NCBI RefSeq assembly: GCF_014529535.1
Contig: NW_023503586.1
Span: 62,001 to 126,000 of the forward strand
Source: Bradysia coprophila
Lineage: Eukaryota > Arthropoda > Insecta > Diptera > Sciaridae
Reading direction: 5' to 3'
DNA length: 64,000 nucleotides
A program made the translations under genes and the position numbers. The notes under the pieces are model-generated. The model had not been told where the DNA came from and did no database searches. It saw only the letters and a list, made by a program, of their open reading frames with translations. Each line of letters begins with the position of its first letter. Positions within the stretch are counted from its first letter, which is position 1. Below, piece by piece: positions 25,401 to 37,433 of this stretch.

Positions 25401-26073
25401 GTTAAACTTTGATTTGGCTGGGACGACACTATCAATGTATAGTTGATTTTCGGAATAAAGACGAGTCAGATTAAAGTAAATTGATTCACGTATCATCAAA
25501 GGCATAACAATGTGATAACATTTAAACGTATCTTTTGATGGTATTGAAAATACTTAATTAAGTCTTAGTCTCGTTTCTACAGGGTTCGGAATCACCCGAG
25601 TAAAAATGAAAAGACCGTAATCCTCACAGGTGTTTCGGAAGATATTCTAAATGTAGCGAAAAAAGCATTGATACTGATACTGTTTATAAAAAGTTGTAAT
25701 ACAGCAATAGAAAATAGAATTTTGTTTCTTCACAAAGAAATCAAATAGTTAAATTTTGGATCACCAGTCAGACTTATCCACTTAAAGTCTATTATTTCTG
25801 TCACCTTTTTAAGTGCTTCCTAGTGATAAATGCCTTTTTGTTATGACGAGTGATATGATCCGAGTTATAGTATTATTACAATTCCAAAAGACAAAAATAA
25901 AATTCCTAGCAGTAGATACTATATTTTGACGCTATATGCAGAGTCGCTTTCATACATTGAAGTTTTAGATCACTTATACTATTTGAAACCTTAGTAGCAA
26001 TTGGTAATTTATCGGTTGATGATGATGTACCTTTTAATTTGTTATCTCCGTCGACTGCATTTGCATTGTCCAT
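10418..26073 (-). CDS. shn: Schnurri, large C2H2 zinc-finger transcription cofactor of BMP/Dpp signalling
   Basis: Seven coding exons join in phase (26031-26073, 16137-17289, 15958-16078, 15609-15836, 12767-15546, 12474-12700, 10418-12405) to give about 2,179 residues. Eight zinc fingers appear in the Schnurri/HIVEP order: a pair near residues 350-403 ([30 protein letters not shown]), a single CCHC finger near 693 ([10 protein letters not shown]), a second pair near 1410-1465 ([19 protein letters not shown], then [20 protein letters not shown]) and a triple near 1937-2035 ([24 protein letters not shown]). Long Ser/Thr/Gln-rich linkers and an acidic stretch after the second pair ([13 protein letters not shown]) are also typical. 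PIDLTKP near residue 1619 resembles a CtBP-binding motif. In Drosophila, Schnurri joins Mad/Medea to repress brinker; the same role is inferred. The first exon (14 codons, [14 protein letters not shown]) was assigned from splice sites and matching phase and is less certain. Any 5' UTR exons are not located. Confidence 0.94.
17290..26030. other. Schnurri first coding intron, 8.7 kb, no other gene seen
   Basis: On the minus strand the donor reads GTACAT (weak) after 26031 and the acceptor reads TTTCAG before 17289. The interval is AT-rich, has only short chance open frames on either strand, and contains no repeat array or transposon I could define beyond short AT runs near 23070. Intronic enhancers are plausible, but nothing in the sequence names them. 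Confidence 0.55.
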
Positions 26074-29000
26074 AGTTTTTCGAACAGATGACTCTGAAAA
26101 GAATAAAATGAAAAATGTTAATTTAGTACTATTTCAAGCAGACTGAAATGAATAATGAATTTGATTACCAGTAGTAGGTGTAAACTGTGAATCGAGGGAC
26201 AGATAAACTTGGAAAATGCTTTGTCAACAAAAAAGCCTTACAAATCCTTTGAAAATTTTTGGAAACAAAAAAAATCATTTGAACAGAAAGATATTAAAAA
26301 AATCGAGAGCAACTGCCATACGATAAATAAATAAATGAAAAATCTAGTAAAATCTTCGGAAAACTAAAAAGAGTCCAATGAATTCCAAAGAAATTGTCAG
26401 AACGTAAACAAATTACCTTTAAAAATCAGTGAAAATCCAGTAAAAACGGTAAACGGTCATCTTAAAATCATTGAAAATCCTCAAAGGATTTTCTTTTACA
26501 AAAATCCTTCTTCAACGAATTTTATCACCCCTCGTTGCGAACTATATTTAAATCATTTAATAGTTAGTCATTGGACTCGGTAGTTTTTCTCAACATTTCC
26601 GTAGCTTTAAGACGAGAAAGAATCTCATAAAAATTTCTTCCCACTTTACATGATAAAAAGATCGATTTCTCGTGTAATAAACCGACGATCCATAATTTAA
26701 TTAATTATCCATTAGGCAGATCATGCTTAATAGACACAATGATCACGCATTCGAATCGAATCCAAATTAGAGGACATTGAAGCTACGGAAATGGTTGAGT
26801 TTACGTAAACATTACGATACAAATAAAAAAGATATAAATAAGATCTGTCAAAAGCTGCTGTACGACTGTAATTCAGTTGATTTAAAATAATGACGGCATA
26901 AATAAGAATTGTGTTGTGTAACAAAACTGATCATTGTACATTTTTTGATTGGTCTTTACAGTCTTAGAAAGACAGAAGAGTATGTTGCCTGAAAATCATT
27001 TCAAGTCTTTGTAGCATTAAACCTATACGAAAGTTGGCTAAAAACATTTTGTTTCCAATTTTAACAGTATTTCCATCGACTGTAAATATTTTCAAACACA
27101 CACAGCCTTTGCTGTTGGAAGTAAATATATGTTGAATATACCTAATGTGTAGCTGCCATTACGTAGTTTTGCCATAGACACATTCACACATTATATAATA
27201 TACAGACTGCTTGATTATATATATGAAAATGTTTTTATATATAAACAAGTTAATCTTACGTCGAAAGAGATTCCTCTCTGTAAACGAACCCGTCAACTTG
27301 GCGCCAAGCAAAATGAACTAAATTAAGAGGTGGAGACTTATAAAAAAAATACATACACACACGTTGGATATATGACGAAAATTTGTTGCTTCTGTTATCG
27401 AAAAAATTTTCATGGGATAATTTTATGCGTTTGCGTTATGAACACACTGAATTCTCAATTACTTTTTTCTATTCCGCACCACAAAGACCAGACGCATTAG
27501 ATCAGTTCTGAACAATGTCTACTCAACGAAAAGAATTTTTATGGGGAATTCCAATCAATCCCAGAACAGCATTAATGATTCGAACAAAGATATTTCAACG
27601 AAGGTCAAAGTGATGCTGAAAAGCCGAATTGATACGAAATCATGTCTACGGTTCAAAATGCTTTTTTTTCTATTTCAAAATTTAAATAAAATGAAGCAGA
27701 GCTAGTTGCTTATACTCGTCAATATATAAACGTTAATTCTAAAATGACCATGTTGTTCTATTGCTATAATTATGATATTGAGTCATTCAAGTGTTCAATT
27801 ATTTATAAAAATAAAAAAAAATCGCCAACTCGTAGAGCAATGTTTTTCATTTGAAATAATAATTTTGTCATTGATGGTATCAATAGTAATTTTGATTTCT
27901 ATTTATGTATAAGTGAAATGAAAACCATTTGAAGGAAATGGTTTGAGCTTGAAACAAATAATATTGTAAAATTTTCGTTGGTGGTGAATGTGGTTTAACA
28001 TTTTGTTGCAACTGTGTATGTAACATTTCGATCTTATCTGCTTCGGTTATATTATTTATTTGCTCTACTTTAACAATTATTTCATCTAAGTCATGCAAAG
28101 ACTACCTTAATTTATTATGTCTTAGATGTCGTAAAAATAGAATTTCTTAGTAATAATTGCGTTTCCGAACAAGTTTAAACAGAGTAGTTTTAATTGTGAT
28201 AAGTGAGTCGCCGTCGTCATATATATAAAACTTATGACTGGACATTCTCATTTATTCAAAGAAATTAATCGAAGTTTTGTTTCGATAAAACGACGATAAT
28301 ATATCTTTCCTTCGACTCAATAACTTTTCGAGAATTAGTCAACCAGTTTTGAATAAAAGCAGACTCAGCTAAAAATATAATTTTTTGTATTGCAAATTTT
28401 AACATTATACTGTGGTTGTTGCATGACTTTAATTGTAAACAGTTTAGTTGAATGACCCGATTGTACGCAGAAAAAATATGACGGTCCTTAGTACTTTACG
28501 TTTGAATATAGTAGATAATATCTCCACAAACGAATCCCTTGAGTGTGTTTGAAACAAATTAAATGATTATTTTATAATCCTAATACGAATTGTGTAAACT
28601 GTATGTAAATGAGGACCGCAAAACGCAGCCCAGTCCATCGATAAATTATATTCTAACTCGAGCGAACTACGGCATTCGATCTAATTGGAATTTCTTGTTT
28701 TGTTAAACAAATAACTATTCCTAGAAAATTAAATCAAATTACTAAAATTCCAAACAAAACTGTATGACGAATCCTATACTAAACAAAACCAAAAATAAAA
28801 CTTTGAAATTAATTTAACTGCAGAATTTTTTCGTTAAGATTTCAAAAATTAGTCAACAATGAATTTTTTTTATATTTTTTAAAAATAGCGAATGAGACTT
28901 CCTGCCACATAAAATGCTGATCGAATAAAGTAAAATATTCAAAACAAAAAATTAAAGCGAAGAAGAAATCGCATACCAGAATACTCATCGCTCAATATAA

Positions 29001-32000
29001 ATGAAGAGAGAAACATTTTGTAAAAAGAAATTTCGCCCGAACCATTTACAAAAATATTAGTCCACCTTTTCACCCTGAAAATCATATCTCCAAAGTTGAA
29101 AACTAATACAATAAGTTGTTGAAATAATTTTTCAGTAGAATTTAGACTTAGAATAACAACATTAATCAGCATTAACAGCAATTGGTTACGTAAGGGAATT
29201 CCCATACACAAGCGCTACCGATACATGCTAAAATGGTCGTGCGCTAGCTACACCTATATAATAAACAAAATAAAACCTGCTGGTGTAAAGAAAAGCTAAA
29301 AACAAGAAATAACAAAATGTCTGTTTCGCTTCAACCAAATGCTTGTGTATATCTTTACAGTCGAAATAAACGAGATAGAACGACGTTATTACCACTTTGT
29401 ATTTCACATTAATATATCGAAATTAATTGTTGACTTTATCGTTGGAATGTCGTGTAGGTGTTGAAGCAGCCAAGGAAAATTATATTTAGTAAATAAATAA
29501 GTTTCGGAAATTCGTATGACTATTCCGAGAAAATCTTTCATTTAATTAGTGACACAAGTTGAACACATTCATAGTGTTGTATCCCATGTATAATTTTGTT
29601 GAGCCGACTTTTAATTTTACCTGAGCTGGAACATGATCTACCTGGCTGACCTCACCTTTCCAGGAAATTAAAATGTAGCTACTCGTATCATCCTACATAG
29701 AATTGGTTTTGTTCGAGGGTTTTTTTTCCTTTTTTTGTTTCTATTCTCCAAGCGAAAATTTTATTTTTATTATCTATACTACCATCCATTGTGGGTAGAC
29801 AGAGCAACGAACCGTCGCTTTTGTTCATCTATCAAAAGAAGCATCTGATAGTCCTAGAGGAGGTAGGATGTTTCTACTTAATGATCAATGATCTAACGCC
29901 ACATTTCGGCGTCATTTGATATCGACAACTACGACAAGTATGAGTGATGAGCTCAAGATATAGTTGGTTTTCTCTTATAATATATGATTAAACATATTGA
30001 AGTAATAGATTTTGGGAAGGGCACACGGTACATGACTGAAGTAAAAGATTTAACTAAATTGATTTTTAACAGTAAATTATGCACCTGGTTCCAAATTTCC
30101 AAATTCCAAATTACTGTTTTTAAACATGCTAACTCAATTAGTCAAAACAACCATTTTAGAGCCTGCTAGTAAGAAGTAAACAAGTTAGACAAATATTCCA
30201 GCCATAATCAATGGATTTCTTTATAAAATTCAGATCATTCGAAATTTTTACTTGTCAAATTAATTGTCGCCTTCTGGAAAACCTTACTTTGAATGAAAGG
30301 CGACATAAATGTCTTAGAGAACATTTTTACTTTTCTTTCTGTTTAGATAAGATTGATAAGTGATAAGGTTTTAAGAAAAGCTAAATTCGCGTGACTCAAA
30401 AATTTGTCGGGTCTGCTAAAAGACAAAAAATGACGTCAAAAATTATTACTCATTATAACTGTAAGTGTGAGTACATGTTATCACCAATCATGAGATTTTG
30501 ATCTATATTTGAGAAGTATTCTTCGCATTATCTTTATACGGAAATTTTCATGGCGATGATTGAAATGCAAACTATTGGATTCAAAAATTAGTTCAGGAAG
30601 ACAAAATAAGACACGAAAGATTAGTATCCATGTAATTGCCCATAAGACGCCTGCCTTTTTACAAGGCCTCAATTTCAGGAAACATGTTTGTTGAATTTTC
30701 GCTTCTTTCGAATCTTAAAAAAATAAATGCACCTGTTGGTGAAAGACAACTAACTACTCTATTGCGTAGGATTTTCCCTAACGTTATGTAAAACGGCTAG
30801 TTACCGGTTATCGATAACTACGAATAAAAGCGATAACGTCTGGTTGCTCTTCTCTTATATAAATGATAAAATATTGATAGAGTTTGTATCAAAAAATAGA
30901 AGATACTTTACGCAAATGAAGTAGCAACTTAATGATTTGATTACGATACGCTTTTACAATTTAAAATGAATCAATTAGCATTTCAGAGTTGCAGGGCAGG
31001 CCCTCATAAACAGCTTAGTGATTAGTGAAAAGGGTACACTGTTTTGATGGGTCTCATACCTGGTTCAGTTGGGTAATTATCGCATTATCCTAGATTAAAT
31101 TCACACTGTTACAAGAGGTTTTTTAATCCGGCTGAAACGGGCTAGATAAATATTTTTTGGATTCTCTCTCTTCCCCCTATTTCGCACATTTTTGAAGCAT
31201 GACATCAACGAAAAAAAAGATGAAAGCAACAATTTATTCAAAGAGATTATTCGTCAAGGAAACAAGATTACATAAACAAGAAAGATTAAAATTAAATTCT
31301 TCGATTTAAGTGTATAAGTGTATCAACAATTATTACGACAAACATTTAAATCGTTTAGCGAAAATATGTTAGCTTCAGATTTATTTACTTATTGAGTCAC
31401 ATACCTAAGAGACTGTACATAAAGTGTATCCTCTGTAATGTGTCAGGTATAGGCGTAACGGGCGTAACTATTTCAGCTTAAGTTTGTCCGGAACACTATC
31501 GCAGGTGTAACATACGTTAGGCCAATAAGTCTTAAAGATCTTTTATGGCGCCACAGAAGTAATCCTTACTATAGTGTTGTTTGGTAGTAGTACCCAATTT
31601 TCTACTACTTTAGAATCCTGATGACATTTCGTTAATTAATTTCAAAAAATTATCTTTTGTTCATCAAACAAACTAATCTTTCCTACTTCGGTAAAACTGA
31701 ATGAACGAACGATACTACACTACGATAGGGAAAAAAACCAACTCCCAACGAAAATAGAATCAATATTCAATATAAAATATCAAAGCGACAGAGAGACTAG
31801 ACTGAAATGAAATGTTAATTTTTTTCCGTTTCTCAAATCATCAGATAAACAAACACATCAAACGTTTTCGAACACAGAACAGATTTTACCCGCTTGTTGG
31901 AGTTGGTAATGTTTGAAATGCATTATCGATAGAACTAATCTACCTGTTAGGTGATCTAATAGTACATCAGGATTTAACTTGGGTCTATGGCAGTCTCTAC

Positions 32001-35000
32001 TATAAAGCGGTTAAAAAATATGACAAACATTAAAAAGTCGCTTGTGCTTTACACAGACACAAATATTTTATTTTAAAAACGAATATATTATGTTTATTAG
32101 GCAAACTATATACTAACGTTCAAAAAAAAATCTTTGTAGTTGTTGGTGCTGCTGGTCAAGTACTTAAAATTTTTATTAATTGTTGTTTCGCTTGAATAAA
32201 TTGCAAACATTTGCTATTTTTTTCTTCAACTTATACTTTTCCAATGAATTGAACAAGTTGCAAATTTTATGTTTTACAGGCTGTAGGACAGATTCGATAA
32301 CTAAGAGGAAAAAAACCGGCAATTAATAAGCTACCATACGAGTTTTTTTGACAGCAAAAATCCGGTAACGCAACAATTGTCTCTACGCAAAGTGTATAAA
32401 CAACACATTGATTTTATTTCTCAATTGAATTGCATTCTTGTTGCAACGAAAGTGAATCAATGAATGAAGTGGAAACAAAAAAGTTGTTATCATTGTATTC
32501 ATCATGCAGCTTTCAATTTGTGAAAAAATAAATAAATTCGGAACATACTCTAATCAACAAAAATATATAAAGAGAAGAGAAAGACATTCAACCATTGAAT
32601 GAATCAAAATAAAATTTATTTTGAATTTTTTGGCATTGAAACTTTTTATTTTCAGATTCGATGCACACGTCTAACTTGTTTGTATCCGAAATTCTTTCTT
32701 CTTCTTCTCTTTTTTTAAATAACATCTATCTATGAAAAAAAGAAGAAATATGTTAGTGTCTACGGCCTACCATATTACATTTCATTTCGTATAAAGAAAC
32801 AAAACAAGTAAGGCGACATTAAAACACTTGTGGCGGCAGTTGGATGAGTTGATGTTTCAGTCGAAACTATATTGCTATATACATGGTTGTTATTATATAC
32901 ATTGGAAACGAAAAACAAATGGAGAAGGCACTGCGCTGTGATGTGAAAGAGAAATACAGTAAGAATAACAAAAATAAAATTTTATGATCCATTCAGGTGG
33001 GAAAGAGACAATGACCCTTTTCGTATCAGAACCTTGTATAGGGGAATCTCTCGTGAAAAAAAATATCGTAAAAACTAGTCTTGTCATCTGGTTTTATCTG
33101 CTCCAAGCATACAACCGCCGATTGCTGTCTGAATGTTGAGTGCAAAAATTTTCGTTTCGATTTTGTGATTTAAATGCCGAACGAGATACAAAATTTTATA
33201 GGGAAATGTTATTTGTCGTAACATTTGTGTTAAGCACCTGCTCTGCGAAGGCCAAATCTATTTAGAGAACACACTCAATCCTATATTGAAATGCATTTTG
33301 CTACACGATCATTTTAGTAGTCATTTCTGTCGTCGAAAGAATGCGCCACTCTAAAAACGTTTTGATTTGAATGCGAGACTGAATGTTGCGCAACGAAACT
33401 GACTATGAAATTTTCTTGCATCATTAGGTCGGTGTGCACACTAGTTTTATTGGCGAAAATCACCTTTGCTACACATTCTAATGTTGTTGTGCAATATGTT
33501 AAGGAATTCCCTCCACGATGTAGTGGGCGTATTTTGTAGCATTTACTTAAATCGAACCTGTTGTGTTTCTGTCGAATTGACGAAGATGTTAACCATATTT
33601 CGATACCCCATTCTGGCTATTTGAACAGCTTGAACGACGATATTATTCATCTAACTAGTCAGAATTTGCTCATATATAATATCATTCGATGGATAATAGT
33701 TTCAAACTTTGGAATAAACTAGAGACAAGGAACAATAATATTTGAACATATGGCATCCACATTACATTCATTAGCAGAATTTACCGACAATATATCTATG
33801 CATATAATATCATAGTCGGTATGGAGCACATACTTCTGCGCTGTTATTTCTTATGCACACATAAACGAACATGACTATACGTAATATCAACTGTTTGAAT
33901 ATACAAACAAAGTGTATCTCCACAATGCGAACCCATAAGTTTGAATTATAGGCAACGAAACCGTCTTTTAGATTGCATTAGGCTAATTTCTACATACATT
34001 GAAATGTGATATTGAAATACAAAATGGTAATTGGTGTAGGCGAAACTGAGATGAAATTGATGGGTTCACACAAAGCCACGATGAAACAGGTTTCCTTTAT
34101 AAAGTTTCTAAACAATGTAATTGTATACATGTTGTGTATTTAATAAAGAGATAAACAGATATAAGATATGACGTGAGTATGATGGAATTCCTTCTGAGTA
34201 ATGTATACTAAGGATAGCCACATTATTTCGCGAGAAGTGTCTTTCATATTCATTTAGAAAAAAAAACTGAGTTATATGGAGTTGCGATGATGAACGAACC
34301 GTATTGATCAATGGTTTAATATTATTCAAAATATTGATGAATTTTTCACCTGTTTCGACCTATGTTAAGTCAATTTGAATTTATAAAAAAGTGTTTGGTT
34401 GTTGTGGAGTTTCCAGCTATGCTAGTTTTGAAATATGTTCACACATTTTCGGGACAGACAGATGTATTCAATCAAATCAATAAGTCGTAATCGTGCAGAT
34501 TTTTCGTCTATGTAACTTCCGACCAATTCTACTCGATGTATCAACGAACTTGATTTCAATTAATGAGAACCATGAATGGCATTCTGGTTCTACCGATTTT
34601 ATCAAACAGATCTTTTAAAAGATTTGAATTGCCATTAAAACAAATCCAGCTACCGCTGAGCCTATGCATAAATTTGAAGAAAAAAAAACTCCGTAAGCAC
34701 ATTCAAATGACGAAAAAATAAAACACTTCCTGTATACCTGCCGATGTATCAATCGCTGGTGTTATAATGTAGGAAGAAAAATAAAACAAACTTTGACGTT
34801 ACATTTATTTATAAAGAACAGGTAAATATAGGGAGGACCGAATAGATGTAATAGGATTAAAGACATTAAAAGCACAAAACAGGAAAATCTATTTTATTTT
34901 GATGGAAATCATTGCCGGATTATACGTTCATATAATAGGAAATCTTCGAGCCCTTTATTGAATAGGAAGAGATTTGGTAGTATGTGGTATAGTATCGTTG

Positions 35001-36483
35001 TCGGAAATATGAACCTGTTACAGACGGCAAGCATATGACCAGTATTATTATCGAGTCTATTACTTCCATCGATCAAAGTATTTTTAATCTGTTGATTTCA
35101 GATCTTACACTTCAATTTCTTTAACATGCAGCCTATACAAAGTACCATATTACCCAGAGCTTGTCATTATTTTTGTCGTCGTTATCGATAACAGATGAAT
35201 AGTGATTATAGTGTAAAATGTTCGCGAATTGTGTCTTAATATGCAAATTGTTTTCAAAAATTTAACGCGGAGATGTAAAGCCACTCAATCACAAATTTGT
35301 AAATCTGATTCATCACAAAAAATGTCTATATGTACTCACTTGATTTTGAAGTCTCTTTTCTTCGTCTTGCCATTTGAGTGTGTTTAAATGACTATGACGT
35401 ACAAAAATACAAAATGCTAATGCTCAAAATTATAAAGAGCTGTATATCTTCTTCTCTGTCAAACTCATACTGGTAAGCACAACATCATTTTATAACTTTT
35501 TTTTTGTTTGTATTGGATAAATAAACTTTGCCTTTATCGTAGCATATATATACACACTTTTATACATACATTTACATTGTAATTTCCAATCACGCACATT
35601 CACAAAACGACTTATTTTTTTGCTTTTATATAAATTTTTTTTATCAAAGACAATGTTCTCATGTTGAAAATTCTTCCAAAAGAAATTTCATTCAACCAAC
35701 ATCATTTAATTTTAAATATACATAAAAATGTGTGATATTTATCAATTTTTTCTATTTCCGTCACAATTCACTGCACCGAAATTAATTCTCAAACGATTGA
35801 TAAAAATTGGTTGAAATTATTCCGTTTATTATAAAAATATTTCTTAAAGAAAAATAATAAAAATTTGCACAAAAAGTCACGGAGCACGTACTCGAGTCGA
35901 CTTACAAACCTTACAGAATAAACATCGAAAGTATGTTTAGGGGTTTAGTCGAATTTACACCTATGAATGTGTGTGTGCGTGTGAGAGGCTGCAACAAGTA
36001 CTAGTGGGATCACAATTAATGTAATAGAATTTTAGTTTATCAGAGAGCACTCATTGATTACAATGTATGTACATATTTTAAATGACAAAGATTAATCGGT
36101 GGATTACGATACGGTTCAAAGGCTGCTTGCATCGTCTCAAAAATAGTTTTTTTTTTCTTGAAAGATATATTTAAACAGTCATTGTTATATGGAATTGGAG
36201 GCTTGATTGGTGTATTATTGGTATAGTATTGGCATGGGCTGATTAACTACGCTTTCACCAATTTCAAACTTTAATTGAAGAACCCTAGTAAGTGTCATCC
36301 AAGCCTGAAAACTCTTATCAGATCAAAGGGCCAATGACTTGATTGATCAGATTAAATTTGTTTAGTCCTGCTGAATACGAAAGGAAAAAAGGTAAATAAT
36401 GTGCGAATAAAGGAAAATGCAAGCGAAGGGATAAGATGTTTAATTGTTGTTTCCCCCTCGACTTAATGCCACTTGAATCAAGT
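26074..36483. other. Gene-poor region upstream of the schnurri start exon
   Basis: About 10 kb without a supported gene. It must contain the schnurri 5' UTR exon(s) and promoter if the start exon at 26031-26073 is right; the acceptor (TTTTCAG) just before 26093 shows that at least one more upstream exon exists. A 72-codon minus-strand frame at 27880-28098 has protein-like composition but no clear donor. Diverged copies of a motif with ATCGATAAC occur near 30810 and 35180, and a weaker one near 29925. Otherwise I see only AT-rich sequence. Confidence 0.5.
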
Positions 36484-36628
36484 GGGTGTCGGGGAATCTC
36501 GCACACGCGATCATAGTATGCGTCCTTTTACGACATGTAACGAAAAGTCATGACTGTGCGAGATTCACCACTTAGATGTGAATCTCGCACACCATGAATT
36601 TGTGTGGTGTGCGAGATTACCCTACCCC
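36484..36628. mobile_element. 145-bp inverted-repeat element, family 'AATCTCGCACAC', with 7-bp duplication
   Basis: The left end reads GGGTGTCGGGGAATCTCGCA and the right end, on the minus strand, reads GGGGTAGGGTAATCTCGCAC. The shared core AATCTCGCACAC occurs again inside at about 36581, and TGTGCGAGATT near 36556 is its complement, so the element holds four copies of the motif in alternating orientation. The 7 bp ATCAAGT is present on both flanks (36477-36483, 36629-36635) as a likely target duplication. It lies about 0.8 kb upstream of Arp6. Confidence 0.75.
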
Positions 36629-37433
36629 ATCAAGTGACTTGATTTGCAAAGGACAAATCGTAACAACCCAAACCTAAAAAGAGTTGAAGTGTTCATTCTT
36701 TACCTGAATTATCCCAACACTAAAGAATACATCAGTGTCATGTGCATTTGATATGCCAGATTAGTTGTTATTTTCACAAACTTTTAAAAATTTATATGAA
36801 ATTTTATTTTTTAGAGCTTTATTGACAATTAAATGCATAATATCAAATGCACTTGACAACGATCTATACTATTTTAAAATTGAAATATCTACAAAAAAGC
36901 GAATACTAAATTTTGTAGCCTTGGTCCCAGCCTTCTTACCTACCTGTTGTTTCAGAATCTTGTTATATGGATATCCGTTATCAATAACTCTAACAAAAAT
37001 AATAGATTAGTTCTGACTAACATTAATCTTTGCAAAATGTCTAGTTAAAGAAATAAATGATTTGGTTCTCGAGACAAAAAAGAAACAACAGATTGAATCT
37101 TGATCAACTCAGATGTGGCGTAACCTGTTGTTTGAGTACATATGTGCCTTTCTAAGAGATTGAACGACACGAAGTCATACCGACCTATCGAAATCTGAAA
37201 AATAGAAACTTAAAATTTGGTCAAGTAATCTAGATGTTATTTACCAATTAATCTTGTACAAAACGTAACAACAAATGTCACTAAATGAATGCCATTTAAA
37301 ATGTTTGTGTAACGTCAAAGTGCGCAGAGTTTGGCTGTGGTGTTTAGATTTAAAAAAAAAAAACTATTAAATTCGAATTGTTTACCATTTAAAAACATTT
37401 CATTCAATCTGCAAGTTGGCCTCTGGATTCACA
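36629..37433. other. Arp6 upstream region
   Basis: This 800-bp stretch holds no supported gene. The 81-codon plus-strand frame at 36765-37010 has no splice context and is AT-driven. The Arp6 promoter should lie here, since the Arp6 start codon follows at 37434. Confidence 0.5.

Noticed and set aside
28939-29211. 90-codon hydrophobic minus-strand frame, vaguely receptor-like
   Set aside because: AT-rich sequence gives Leu/Phe/Ile-rich translations by chance; no motif, no flanking exons.
35880-35930. Possible minus-strand splice donor (GTTTGTAAGTC) as a schnurri 5' exon
   Set aside because: A single good donor match without a cap site, acceptor or conservation evidence is not enough in 10 kb of sequence.
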